A stretch of DNA of 64,000 nt from Rhizobium gallicum bv. gallicum R602sp (GTDB lineage Bacteria > Pseudomonadota > Alphaproteobacteria > Rhizobiales > Rhizobiaceae). Within the stretch, counting starts at the first letter, position 1. The number at the start of each line of letters is the position of its first letter. Shown here one piece after another: positions 44,357 to 53,117 of this stretch. The stretch covers positions 749,501 through 813,500 of the forward strand of contig NZ_CP006877.1 of NCBI RefSeq assembly GCF_000816845.1. The letters run 5' to 3'. Below the pieces are notes generated by a model. The model saw only the letters and a list, made by a program, of their open reading frames with translations. It was not told where the DNA came from and searched no databases. The position numbers and the translations under genes are program-made.

Positions 44357-45853
44357 ATGCGTGAGATCGGTCATTTCATTGGCGGCGAGCATGTTGGGGG
44401 CAAAAGCGGCCGCAGCAGCAACATCTACAATCCGGCAACCGGTGAGGTTCAGGCGACGGTGGCGCTCGCAAGCCTCGAGGAAATCCGTGCCGCGGTCGAA
44501 AACGCCAAGGCGGCGCAGCCAAAGTGGGCCGCAACCAATCCGCAGCGCCGCGCCCGCGTGTTCTTCAAGTTCGTGGAACTCTTGAACAAGCATATGGACG
44601 AGCTTGCCGAGCTGCTCTCCAGGGAGCACGGCAAGACCGTCGAAGACTCCAAGGGCGATATCGTCCGCGGTCTTGAAGTCTGCGAGTTCGTCTGCGGTAT
44701 CCCGCATCTGCAAAAGGGCGAATTCACCGAAGGCGCAGGTCCGGCGATCGACATGTATTCCCTGCGCCAGGCCGTTGGCATTGGCGCTGGCATCACGCCA
44801 TTCAACTTCCCAGCCATGATCCCGATGTGGATGTTTGCGCCGGCAATCGCCTGCGGCAACGCCTTCATCCTCAAGCCCTCCGAGCGCGACCCGTCCGTTC
44901 CTCTGCGTCTGGCCGAACTGATGATCGAAGCGGGACTTCCGGCCGGCATCCTGAACGTCGTCAACGGCGACAAGGCCGCCGTCGATGCGATCCTGACGGA
45001 CCCGGATATCGGCGCCGTCTCCTTCGTCGGTTCCACGCCCATCGCCCGTTACGTCTATGGCACCGCCGCCATGAACGGCAAGCGTGCCCAGTGCTTCGGC
45101 GGCGCCAAGAACCACATGATCATCATGCCGGATGCCGACTTGGACCAGGCCGTCAACGCGCTGATGGGCGCAGGCTACGGTTCGGCTGGCGAACGCTGCA
45201 TGGCGATCTCGGTTGCGGTCCCCGTCGGTGAGGAAACCGCAAACCGCCTCGTCGAGAAGCTTGCCCCGAAGATCGAGTCGCTTCGCATCGGCCCTTATAC
45301 CGATGACAAGGCCGACATGGGACCGCTCGTCACCAAGGAAGCCTATGCCCGCGTCAATAGCCTGATCGATCGCGGCGTCGAGCAGGGCGCGAAACTCGTC
45401 GTCGACGGCCGCGGCTTCAAGCTGCAGGGTTATGAAGACGGCTATTTCGTCGGCGGTTCGCTCTTCGATCACGTCACGCCTGACATGGATATCTACAAGA
45501 CCGAAATCTTCGGACCCGTGCTTTCGGTCGTGCGCGCCAAGAACTACGAAGAGGCCCTCGATCTGCCGATGAAGCACGAATACGGCAACGGCGTCGCCAT
45601 CTATACCCGCGACGGCGATGCCGCCCGCGACTTTGCCTCGCGCATCAATATCGGCATGATCGGCATCAACGTCCCGATCCCGGTTCCGCTCGCCTATCAC
45701 TCCTTCGGCGGCTGGAAGGCCTCCAGCTTCGGCGACCTCAACCAGCACGGTACGGACTCGATCAAGTTCTGGACCAAGACCAAGACCGTGACCGCCCGCT
45801 GGCCGTCAGGCATCAAGGACGGCGCCGAATTCGTCATGCCGACGATGAAGTAG
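44357..45853 (+). CDS. mmsA: Methylmalonate-semialdehyde dehydrogenase (CoA-acylating)
   Basis: 498-residue aldehyde dehydrogenase that converts methylmalonate semialdehyde to propionyl-CoA, and malonate semialdehyde to acetyl-CoA, in valine, pyrimidine or myo-inositol breakdown. Landmarks are GAGITPFNFPAMIPMWMF, GGAKNHMIIMPDAD and the catalytic Cys281 in GSAGERCMAIS. GAGGAGG precedes the ATG. In rhizobia the same enzyme type serves inositol catabolism (iolA); no other iol genes are in this window. Confidence 0.93.
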   Translation: MREIGHFIGGEHVGGKSGRSSNIYNPATGEVQATVALASLEEIRAAVENAKAAQPKWAATNPQRRARVFFKFVELLNKHMDELAELLSREHGKTVEDSKGDIVRGLEVCEFVCGIPHLQKGEFTEGAGPAIDMYSLRQAVGIGAGITPFNFPAMIPMWMFAPAIACGNAFILKPSERDPSVPLRLAELMIEAGLPAGILNVVNGDKAAVDAILTDPDIGAVSFVGSTPIARYVYGTAAMNGKRAQCFGGAKNHMIIMPDADLDQAVNALMGAGYGSAGERCMAISVAVPVGEETANRLVEKLAPKIESLRIGPYTDDKADMGPLVTKEAYARVNSLIDRGVEQGAKLVVDGRGFKLQGYEDGYFVGGSLFDHVTPDMDIYKTEIFGPVLSVVRAKNYEEALDLPMKHEYGNGVAIYTRDGDAARDFASRINIGMIGINVPIPVPLAYHSFGGWKASSFGDLNQHGTDSIKFWTKTKTVTARWPSGIKDGAEFVMPTMK

Positions 45854-45895
45854 TATCGAAAAGCGTCAGCTGGTGCCAATGCGGCTTTCGCGCCC

Positions 45896-46566
45896 ATGCC
45901 GACCACGATGCTGCAATCGACATCCTGGTCGGAACACGGCGTCTATGATCGCGGAGGAAGGGCAGCGGCTTTCCGTTGAAGCGATAACTATCGGCGGAGC
46001 TTCCCGCCCCTTCCGAAATCCCCCGCTTTCGAGCGGGGGAAGATTAACCGGTGCTGGACAATAAGCCTTGTCTGCGGATCGCCCGCAACTCATCCTCGAG
46101 CGCTTGGCGCGCGTGGGCGTTAATGCGCAGGGTGGCGTCAGGGTTGCACGCTCAACGTCCGCTCGGGGGGCCTGATCGGCTCGAATGCCTTTGTGCTCCG
46201 GGGCAATATCGTCCTGACGAACGCGTGGAATTGGCAGGCGGCGACACCGAAGTGATTGCCTCCGTTCGCCCACGAGATCGGCATGTCGAGCAAAAGTAGA
46301 GCCTGCGTCAAATCTATCGCGCCGCCGGCATCAAGGCGGTTGGATGGCTGGCAATTTCCTACTCGCGATCCGCCGAAAGCGGAGCCGATCTCAGGTCCGT
46401 CGACCTCCTGAGAAGGTCCGGTATGGACCCGGCCGCGATCGTGCGATTTTTCGGTATGATCGAAACGAAGCTCGGCGAGCACTCCGAAACCAGCATGTTC
46501 TCCACCCATCCCGGTACGCCAGAGAGGAAAGGGGCCATCTTGAAATATGCCGGAAACGCCGACTGA
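45896..46566 (+). pseudogene. Decayed M48-family metallopeptidase gene
   Basis: Pieces of one protein are spread over several frames. An N-terminal segment includes MIAEEGQRLSVEA; next LDNK, RPQLILERLARV, then SGGLIGSNAFVLRGNIVLTN, VELAGGDTEVIASV, the zinc motif AHEIGH (split by lost bases near 46262-46276), SLRQIYRAAGIKAVGWL, ADLRSVDLLRRSGMDPAAIVRFF and FSTHPGTPERKGAILKYAG before TGA at 46564-46566. At least three shifts and a TAG at 46297-46299 break it. This order fits membrane-linked M48 peptidases with an N-terminal beta domain. No intact copy is in the window. Confidence 0.75.
46020..46039. repeat. Perfect 8-bp GC hairpin with TTCG loop inside the peptidase pseudogene
   Basis: CCCCCGCT (46020-46027) pairs with AGCGGGGG (46032-46039) around TTCG, and flanking T/A adds a ninth pair. 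No U-run follows. It may act as the mmsA 3' end, having arisen within decayed sequence. Confidence 0.5.
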
Positions 46567-46596
46567 AATGGCGCGGCCGTGATGACGGTGCAAACG

Positions 46597-46611
46597 TGAA
46601 TGTGAATTTCA
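46597..46611. promoter_or_regulatory. Candidate iron-responsive operator upstream of rirA
   Basis: TGAATGTGAATTTCA fits TGA-N9-TCA, the IRO box through which RirA represses genes in iron-replete rhizobia. It lies in an AT-rich stretch 82 bp before the rirA ATG. The motif is loose and many chance copies occur in a genome, so position is the main support. Confidence 0.5.
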
Positions 46612-46693
46612 TATTTTGGAATTGTTCAAAACTACGAAAGCCACTATATAGCATCCATAGGGGTATCCAGCCCACGCGATTCAGGAGAACGGC

Positions 46694-47170
46694 ATGCGAT
46701 TGACGAAGCAGACCAACTATGCGGTTCGCATGTTGATGTATTGCGCTGCCAATGAAGGACATCTGAGCCGGATTCCCGAAATTGCCAAGGCATACGGGGT
46801 TTCTGAACTCTTTCTATTCAAGATTCTGCAGCCGCTGAATAAGGCGGGCCTGGTCGAAACGGTCCGGGGCCGCAACGGTGGCGTCCGGCTCGGCAAACCG
46901 GCGAAGGAGATCAGCCTCTTCGACGTCGTCAAAGTGACCGAAGACAGCTTTGCGATGGCCGAGTGCTTCGAAGACGGCGCCGTCGACTGCCCGCTGGTCG
47001 ACAGCTGCGGTCTGAACTCGGCGCTGCGCAAGGCGCTCAACGCTTTCTTCGACGTGCTGGCCGAATATTCGATCGACGATCTCGTGAGGGCGCGCCCGCA
47101 GATCAACTTCCTTCTCGGCCTGACTGGCGAAGATTTCCGCAAACCCGTCATCAGCGCTCCGGCTGCCTGA
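46694..47170 (+). CDS. rirA: Rhizobial iron regulator RirA (Rrf2 family)
   Basis: 158-residue Rrf2-type repressor that binds an Fe-S cluster and represses siderophore and iron-uptake genes when iron is sufficient. The winged helix-turn-helix covers TKQTNYAVRMLMYCAANEG through RNGGVRLGKPA. The three cluster Cys are at 91, 99 and 105 (AECFEDGAVDCPLVDSCG), the spacing known for RirA. AGGAGAACGGC precedes the ATG. A candidate IRO upstream suggests autoregulation. A terminator follows, so dppA should have its own promoter. Confidence 0.94.
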   Translation: MRLTKQTNYAVRMLMYCAANEGHLSRIPEIAKAYGVSELFLFKILQPLNKAGLVETVRGRNGGVRLGKPAKEISLFDVVKVTEDSFAMAECFEDGAVDCPLVDSCGLNSALRKALNAFFDVLAEYSIDDLVRARPQINFLLGLTGEDFRKPVISAPAA

Positions 47171-47203
47171 CGCCTGACACGTAATAGTCGAATATGCTCA
47201 TTG

Positions 47204-47234
47204 ACCGCAGCTGCAGCATGCATCTGCGGTTTTT
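47204..47234 (+). terminator. Intrinsic terminator of rirA
   Basis: ACCGCAG (47204-47210) pairs with CTGCGGT (47224-47230), followed by TTTT. The 13-nt loop contains CTGCAG and ATGCAT. Confidence 0.75.
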
Positions 47235-47512
47235 GCGTTTAGCGCCCCGGGATTGAATGCAGAGAGGCAATTTCGCGTATCCAAAAAGCGCGAAATTATA
47301 CCAAAAGCGACAAAAACTCAGCTTCTTACGTCCGAATATTTCCAAATGAGGCCGATTTTTGACGGAAAATTTCTAAAGTTGTCCAACTGGAAAAATTTTC
47401 TGCGGATACCGTTGCTTTCAGCAAATAAATATCGTTCCATCGGCCCGCTGATCGGGAATATTTGTGCTCGATCTCCAAAGATCAAAAAAGAACAAACCTG
47501 GGAAACAAAATT
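47235..47512 (+). other. AT-rich leader before dppA
   Basis: A 278-bp non-coding stretch, markedly richer in A+T than its surroundings between about 47280 and 47510, with runs such as GAAATTATACCAAAA and GGAAAAATTTTC. It must hold the dppA promoter, but I cannot single out -35/-10 elements or a riboswitch-like fold with confidence. Confidence 0.5.
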
Positions 47513-49108
47513 ATGAAAAAGCTCTCCGTCCTGCTGGCAGCGACGGCCCTGGCTTCGGTCATGGCGACGTCGGCCTGGTCAAAAACCCTTGTCTATTGCT
47601 CTGAAGGTTCGCCGGAAGGCTTCGATCCGGGCCTCTACACCGCAGGCACGACCTTCGACGCGACCTCGCGCACGGTCTACAACCGCCTCGTCGAATTCAA
47701 GCACGGCAGCACCGAGATCGAGCCGGGTCTCGCTGAAAGCTGGACCGTTTCCGACGACGGCACGGTCTATACCTTCAAGCTGCGGTCGGGCGTCAAGTTC
47801 CAGACGACCGAGTTCTTCACGCCGACGCGCGATCTCAACGCCGACGATGTCATCTTCTCCTTCGAGCGCCAGCTGAAGGCCGACAATCCGTGGAACAAGT
47901 ATGTCGAAGGCGGTTCTTACGAATACGCCGCCGGCATGGGTTTCCCGGAGCTCATCAAGTCGATCGAGAAGGTCGACGACCTGACGGTCAAGTTCACCCT
48001 GGCGCATCCTGAAGCGCCCTTCATGGCCGACCTCGCCATGGACTTTGCTTCTATCCTGTCGAAGGAATATGCCGACAAGCTCGCGGCCGACGGCAAGATG
48101 AACCAGATGAACCAGATGCCGCTCGGCACCGGTCCGTTCACATTCGTCGCCTACCAGCCGGATGCCGTCATCCGCTATAAGGCCAACGAGAGCTACTTCA
48201 AGGGCAAGGAAAAGATTGACGATCTCGTTTTCGCGATCACCTCCGACGCTGCCGTGCGCGCGCAGAAGCTGAAGGCCGGCGAATGCCACATCATGCCGTA
48301 CCCGAATGCTGCCGACGTAGCCGAATTGAAGAAGGACGAGAACCTGACCGTCATGGAACAGGCCGGCCTCAACGTTTCCTACGTTGCCTACAACACGCTG
48401 ATCCCGCCGTTCGACAAGGTTGAAGTCCGCAAGGCTCTCAACATGGCGATCAACAAGCAGGCGATTATCGATGCCGTCTTCCAGGGCGCTGCAGCGGTTG
48501 CCAAGAACCCGATCCCGCCGACGATGTGGTCGTATAACGATGCCGTCGAAGACGACAAGTATGATCCGGATGCGGCAAAGAAGATGCTTGCCGATGCCGG
48601 CGTCAAGGATCTCAAGATGAAGCTTTGGGCGATGCCCGTCTCGCGTCCGTACATGCTCAACGCTCGCCGCGCAGCTGAACTGATGCAGGCCGACCTCGCA
48701 AAGATCGGCGTCGAAGTCGAGATCGTGACCCATGAATGGGCCGAGTACCTGAAGCTCTCCTCCGCCAAGGACCGTGACGGTGCCGTCATCCTCGGCTGGA
48801 CCGGCGACAATGGCGATCCGGACAACTTCATGGATACGCTCCTCGGCTGCGACGCCGTCGGCGGCAACAACCGCGCGCAATGGTGCAACAAGGAATTCGA
48901 CGACCTGATGACCAAGGCCAAGACGACGGCAGATGTTGCCGAGCGCACCAAGGCCTACGAGCAGGCTCAGCTGATCTTCAAGAAGGAAGCTCCCTGGGCA
49001 ACGCTTGACCATTCGCTCGTCTTCATTCCGGTCAGCAAGAAGGTTTCCGGCTTCGTCCAGGATCCGCTCGGCTACCACCGCTTCGACGGCGTCGACATTT
49101 CCGAATAA
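47513..49108 (+). CDS. dppA: Dipeptide ABC transporter periplasmic binding protein DppA
   Basis: 531-residue family 5 solute-binding protein. Signal peptide MKKLSVLLAATALASVMATSAWS is followed by KTLVYCSEGSPEGFDPGLYTAG, typical of DppA, and AGVKDLKMKLWAMPVSRPY further on. It binds dipeptides; rhizobial Dpp systems are also known to take up delta-aminolevulinate. The ATG at 47513 has only a weak GGGAAA upstream. It opens dppABCDF; two strong hairpins follow its stop. Confidence 0.93.
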   Translation: MKKLSVLLAATALASVMATSAWSKTLVYCSEGSPEGFDPGLYTAGTTFDATSRTVYNRLVEFKHGSTEIEPGLAESWTVSDDGTVYTFKLRSGVKFQTTEFFTPTRDLNADDVIFSFERQLKADNPWNKYVEGGSYEYAAGMGFPELIKSIEKVDDLTVKFTLAHPEAPFMADLAMDFASILSKEYADKLAADGKMNQMNQMPLGTGPFTFVAYQPDAVIRYKANESYFKGKEKIDDLVFAITSDAAVRAQKLKAGECHIMPYPNAADVAELKKDENLTVMEQAGLNVSYVAYNTLIPPFDKVEVRKALNMAINKQAIIDAVFQGAAAVAKNPIPPTMWSYNDAVEDDKYDPDAAKKMLADAGVKDLKMKLWAMPVSRPYMLNARRAAELMQADLAKIGVEVEIVTHEWAEYLKLSSAKDRDGAVILGWTGDNGDPDNFMDTLLGCDAVGGNNRAQWCNKEFDDLMTKAKTTADVAERTKAYEQAQLIFKKEAPWATLDHSLVFIPVSKKVSGFVQDPLGYHRFDGVDISE

Positions 49109-49126
49109 CAAGAATTATGCAAGAAT

Positions 49127-49175
49127 GCCCGGCTAACGCCGGGCTGGCCGGCGGTCAGGCTCTCCTGACCGCCGG
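49127..49175 (+). promoter_or_regulatory. Two strong stem-loops between dppA and dppB
   Basis: GCCCGGC/GCCGGGC (49127-49133, 49138-49144) is a perfect 7-bp stem with a 4-nt loop. CCGGCGGTCAGG/CCTGACCGCCGG (49148-49159, 49164-49175) is a perfect 12-bp stem with a CTCT loop. No U-run follows. They likely protect dppA mRNA from 3' decay and keep its level above the distal genes. Confidence 0.7.
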
Positions 49176-49195
49176 AAACTATTGGAACATCTGCC

Positions 49196-50200
49196 ATGTT
49201 GCGATTTCTCATCGGGCGCCTCGCGGTCCTGATCCCAACATTCCTCGGCGTCACGCTCATTGCCTTCTCGTTCATCCGCATGCTTCCCGGCGATCCCGTC
49301 ATGCTCCTGTCGGGTGAACGTGTGATGGCGCCTGAGCGTCACGCCCAGATCATGCACGATCTCGGTTTCGACCGGCCCATGTACATCCAGTACTTCGATT
49401 ACCTCGGCAAGGTGCTGCAGGGCGACTTTGGAACGTCGATCGTCACGAAGCGCCCGGTTCTCGGTGATTTTGGTGCGCTCTTCCCGGCAACGCTCGAGCT
49501 CTCGCTTTGTGCCATCCTTCTCGCGGTCTGTCTTGGCGTGCCCGCCGGCGTCTTTGCCGCCGTCAAGCGAGGCACGTGGTTCGACCAAAGCGTGATGGGG
49601 GTCGCCCTTGTCGGCTATTCGATGCCGATCTTCTGGTGGGGCCTGCTGCTCATCATCTTTTTCTCCGGCTATCTCGGCTGGACGCCCGTTTCGGGCCGCA
49701 TCTCGCTCATGTATTTCTTCAAGCCGGTCACCGGCTTCATGCTGATCGACAGCCTGCTGTCGGGGCAGGCGGGCGCCTTCCGCTCGGCCGTCAGCTATCT
49801 CATTCTGCCGACGATCGTGCTTGCCACCATTCCGCTTGCCGTCATCGCGCGCCAGACGCGCTCGGCGATGCTCGAAGTGCTTGGCGAAGACTATGTGCGT
49901 ACTGCCCGCTCAAAGGGTTTGAAGCCGCTTCGAGTCGTTGGCGTGCATGCGCTGCGCAATGCCATGATACCGGTTGTGACGACCATCGGTCTGCAAATCG
50001 GCGTCCTGCTCGCGGGCGCGATCCTGACCGAGACGATCTTTTCCTGGCCAGGCATCGGCAAGTGGATGGTCGATTCGGTGTTCAAGCGGGACTATGCGGT
50101 CGTCCAGGGTGGTCTTCTGCTGATCGCCGGCATCATCATGCTGGTCAATCTGATCGTCGACATCACCTACGGCTTCATCAACCCACGTATTCGGCACTAG
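49196..50200 (+). CDS. dppB: Dipeptide ABC transporter permease DppB
   Basis: 334-residue permease with about six helices, starting MLRFLIGRLAVLIPTFLGVTLIAFSFIRMLPGDPV, the usual DppB/OppB opening. The EAA loop reads EDYVRTARSKGLKPLRVVGVHALRNAMIPVV. No strong ribosome binding site precedes the ATG. dppC follows 11 nt later. Confidence 0.93.
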   Translation: MLRFLIGRLAVLIPTFLGVTLIAFSFIRMLPGDPVMLLSGERVMAPERHAQIMHDLGFDRPMYIQYFDYLGKVLQGDFGTSIVTKRPVLGDFGALFPATLELSLCAILLAVCLGVPAGVFAAVKRGTWFDQSVMGVALVGYSMPIFWWGLLLIIFFSGYLGWTPVSGRISLMYFFKPVTGFMLIDSLLSGQAGAFRSAVSYLILPTIVLATIPLAVIARQTRSAMLEVLGEDYVRTARSKGLKPLRVVGVHALRNAMIPVVTTIGLQIGVLLAGAILTETIFSWPGIGKWMVDSVFKRDYAVVQGGLLLIAGIIMLVNLIVDITYGFINPRIRH

Positions 50201-50211
50201 GAGCGGTCCCC

Positions 50212-51123
50212 GTGAGTACGACAAACATGCAAACCGGCACGGTCGCTGCAAAAACCGCCCACCCATCGGCTCTTGCGGAATTCTGGTATTATTTCTCGCG
50301 GAACAAGGGCGCCGTCATCGGCCTCGCCGTTTTCATCTTCATTCTCGTCGTGGCGCTATTTGCGCCGCTCGTTGCGCCGCATACGCCAAACGAGCAGAAT
50401 CGGCAGATGCTTCTTCTTGCTCCGTTCTGGATGGAAGGCGGCAGCTCGTCCTTCCCGCTCGGGACGGACGCTGTCGGACGCGACATTCTCTCGCGCCTCA
50501 TCTATGGCGCGCGCTTCTCGCTCTTCATCGGCGTTGTCGTCGTGACGATCTCGGTAATCGCTGGCGTTCTGATCGGCCTCGTGGCCGGCTATTTCCGCGG
50601 CCGCATCGATATCGCCATCATGCGCCTGATGGATATCATCCTCGCCTTTCCGTCGCTGCTTTTGGCCCTCGTGCTGGTTGCGGTCCTTGGCCCCGGCCTC
50701 ATCAATGCGATGATTGCGATCTCCATCGTCAACCAGCCGCATTTCGTGCGCCTGACGCGTGCCTCGGTCATGGCAGAGCGTGAGAAGGAGTATGTCATCG
50801 CCTCCCGCGTCGCCGGTGCCGGCACCTTGCGACTGATGTTCAAGACCATCCTGCCGAACTGTCTCGGGCCGCTGATCGTCCAGGCGACGCTCGCCTTCTC
50901 GGCGGCGATCCTCGATGCTGCCGCCCTCGGCTTTCTTGGCATGGGGGCCCAGCCTCCGACACCCGAATGGGGCACGATGCTCGCCGAAGCGCGAGAATTC
51001 ATCCAGCGCGCCTGGTGGGTCGTAACGTTCCCGGGTCTTGCCATCCTCGTCACCGTTCTCGCCATCAACCTGATGGGCGACGGGTTGCGCGATGCGCTCG
51101 ATCCCAAGCTGAAGAGGTCATGA
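50212..51123 (+). CDS. dppC: Dipeptide ABC transporter permease DppC
   Basis: 303-residue permease. The N-terminal helix NKGAVIGLAVFIFILVVALFAPLVAPH is followed by LGTDAVGRDILSRLIYGARFSL, a conserved OppC/DppC block, and the EAA loop EYVIASRVAGAGTLRLMFKTILPNCLGPLI. The start is a GTG at 50212 with AGGAG 8 nt upstream, favoured over an ATG at 50227. Its stop overlaps the dppD start. Confidence 0.92.
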   Translation: MSTTNMQTGTVAAKTAHPSALAEFWYYFSRNKGAVIGLAVFIFILVVALFAPLVAPHTPNEQNRQMLLLAPFWMEGGSSSFPLGTDAVGRDILSRLIYGARFSLFIGVVVVTISVIAGVLIGLVAGYFRGRIDIAIMRLMDIILAFPSLLLALVLVAVLGPGLINAMIAISIVNQPHFVRLTRASVMAEREKEYVIASRVAGAGTLRLMFKTILPNCLGPLIVQATLAFSAAILDAAALGFLGMGAQPPTPEWGTMLAEAREFIQRAWWVVTFPGLAILVTVLAINLMGDGLRDALDPKLKRS

Positions 51124-52139
51124 TGCCACTTCTCGATATTCAGAATCTGACCGTCGAATTCCAGACGTCTTCCGGTCTCTTCCGCGCCGTCGACGGCGTA
51201 TCGCTCAGCTGCGACAAGGGCGAGATCCTCTCGATCGTCGGTGAATCCGGCTCCGGCAAGTCCGTTGCGATGCTCGCCATGATGGGGCTTCTGCCCTGGA
51301 CGGCGAAAATTACCGCTGACCGCATGACTTTCGACGGCAAGCAACTCATCGGCATTTCCGGCCGACAGCGCCGCAGGATCATCGGCAAGGACATGGCGAT
51401 GATCTTCCAGGAGCCGATGTCGAGCCTGAACCCGTGCTTCACGGTCGGCTTCCAGCTTGGTGAGAGCCTGCGGGTGCACATGGGTCTGAACCGCAAGGAG
51501 CGCCGCGAGCGCTCGATCGAGCTCCTGAACCTTGTCGGCATCCCGGCGCCGGAAGATCGCCTGTCGAACTTCCCGCACCAGATGTCCGGCGGCATGAGCC
51601 AGCGCGTGATGATCGCCATGGCGCTCGCCTGCAATCCGAAGCTCTTGATCGCCGACGAGCCGACGACCGCACTCGACGTGACGATCCAGGCGCAGATCCT
51701 CGATCTGCTCGTGCGCCTGCAGAAGGAGCAGGGCATGGCGCTGGTATTGATTACCCACGACATGGGCGTCGTCGCCGAAACTGCAGAGCGCGTGCAGGTC
51801 CAGTATGCCGGACAAAAGGTCGAGGAGCAGCCGGTCAAGGCACTTTTCCGCGACCCGCATCATCCCTATACCGCCGCATTGCTTTCCGCCCTGCCGGAGC
51901 GTGCCCAAGTCGGCCAGCATCTGCCGTCGATCGCCGGTGTCGTTCCCGGCCAGCATGACCGCCCGCGCGGCTGTCTCTTTGCGCCGCGCTGCGGCTACGC
52001 GACGGTCGAATGCGATCGTGGCGTTGTCCGCCAGGGGCCGGAACTCGGCCTCGCGCTCTGCAACTATCCTTTGAAAGACGGCAAGCCGCTCGGTCATCCC
52101 GGCGTGATGCCGAAGCAATCCGCTGGAGACTTCGTATGA
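51120..52139 (+). CDS. dppD: Dipeptide ABC transporter ATPase DppD
   Basis: 339-residue ATPase. Walker A GESGSGKS near residue 42, signature MSGGMSQR, Walker B LLIADEPTTALD and a C-terminal oligopeptide-transporter domain with the Cys-containing RGCLFAPRCGYATVECD, which in this family may hold an Fe-S cluster. ATG at 51120 overlaps the dppC stop; a second ATG follows at 51123. Confidence 0.92.
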   Translation: MMPLLDIQNLTVEFQTSSGLFRAVDGVSLSCDKGEILSIVGESGSGKSVAMLAMMGLLPWTAKITADRMTFDGKQLIGISGRQRRRIIGKDMAMIFQEPMSSLNPCFTVGFQLGESLRVHMGLNRKERRERSIELLNLVGIPAPEDRLSNFPHQMSGGMSQRVMIAMALACNPKLLIADEPTTALDVTIQAQILDLLVRLQKEQGMALVLITHDMGVVAETAERVQVQYAGQKVEEQPVKALFRDPHHPYTAALLSALPERAQVGQHLPSIAGVVPGQHDRPRGCLFAPRCGYATVECDRGVVRQGPELGLALCNYPLKDGKPLGHPGVMPKQSAGDFV

Positions 52140-53089
52140 CCGGCGCCGTTCTCGAGGGCAGGGATCTTGCCCGTTTTTACACTGTCAATCGCGGCATGTT
52201 CAAACCGGAGGCGACCGTCAAGGCGCTGAACGGCGTGAGCTTCAGTCTCTATTCCGGCAAGACGCTCGCCGTTGTCGGCGAATCCGGTTGCGGCAAGTCG
52301 ACGCTCGCGCGCCTGGTCACCATGATCGAAGACCCGACGGCAGGCGAGCTGCTGATCGACGGCAAGCCTGCTCGCGTCGGCGACCGGAGTCTCCGCAGCC
52401 AGGTGCAGATCGTTTTCCAGAATCCTTACGGATCGCTCAATCCGCGCCAGAAGGTCGGTGCGATCCTGGAAGAGCCGCTGAAGATCAACACCGATCTTGA
52501 TGCCGCGCGCCGCCGCCGCAAGGCAGAGGAAATGATGGCGCGCGTCGGGTTGCGGCCGGAGCATTACGACCGCTATCCGCACATGTTCTCCGGTGGCCAG
52601 CGCCAGCGTATCGCCATTGCCCGCGCGCTCATGCTGCGACCGAAGGTGCTGGTGCTCGACGAGCCGGTTTCGGCACTCGACCTGTCGATCCAGGCGCAGG
52701 TGCTGAACCTGTTGATGGATCTACAGAAGGAAATGGGGCTTGCCTATCTCTTCATCTCGCATGGTCTATCGGTCGTTCGCCATATAGCCGACGATGTGAT
52801 GGTCATGTATCTCGGCCGCCCGGTCGAGACGGGGCCGGCGGCCGAAGTCTTTGCGCACCCGCGTCATCCCTATACGGCGGCACTTCTGTCGGCGACGCCG
52901 ATCGCAGATCCCGATCGCGCCAAGAGCCGCATCCGTCTGCAGGGCGAGCTTCCCTCGCCGCTGAAGCCGCCGAGCGGCTGTCATTTCAACCCGCGTTGCT
53001 GGAAGGCCCAGGACTATTGCCGCCGGGTGGAGCCTGAACTAAGTGGAGAGGGCGAACAAAAATACGCCTGTCACTTTCCGCTCGACTGA
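52136..53089 (+). CDS. dppF: Dipeptide ABC transporter ATPase DppF
   Basis: 317-residue partner ATPase. Walker A GESGCGKST, Q-loop QIVFQNPYGSLNPR, signature FSGGQRQR, Walker B LVLDEPVSALD and a C-terminal CHFNPRCWKAQDYCRR. Its ATG overlaps the dppD stop as ATGA. It closes the operon; the gntK start is 28 nt downstream, so some read-through is possible. Confidence 0.92.
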   Translation: MTGAVLEGRDLARFYTVNRGMFKPEATVKALNGVSFSLYSGKTLAVVGESGCGKSTLARLVTMIEDPTAGELLIDGKPARVGDRSLRSQVQIVFQNPYGSLNPRQKVGAILEEPLKINTDLDAARRRRKAEEMMARVGLRPEHYDRYPHMFSGGQRQRIAIARALMLRPKVLVLDEPVSALDLSIQAQVLNLLMDLQKEMGLAYLFISHGLSVVRHIADDVMVMYLGRPVETGPAAEVFAHPRHPYTAALLSATPIADPDRAKSRIRLQGELPSPLKPPSGCHFNPRCWKAQDYCRRVEPELSGEGEQKYACHFPLD

Positions 53090-53117
53090 ACGGACGCAGG
53101 CGACGACGGAGGACCGA

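Noticed and set aside
44339..45748. 469-codon minus-strand frame opposite mmsA
   Set aside because: mmsA has an intact active site; the reverse frame shows no domain or start signal.
47579..49111. 510-codon minus-strand frame opposite dppA
   Set aside because: dppA is certain by signal peptide and family motifs; the reverse frame is a codon-bias shadow.
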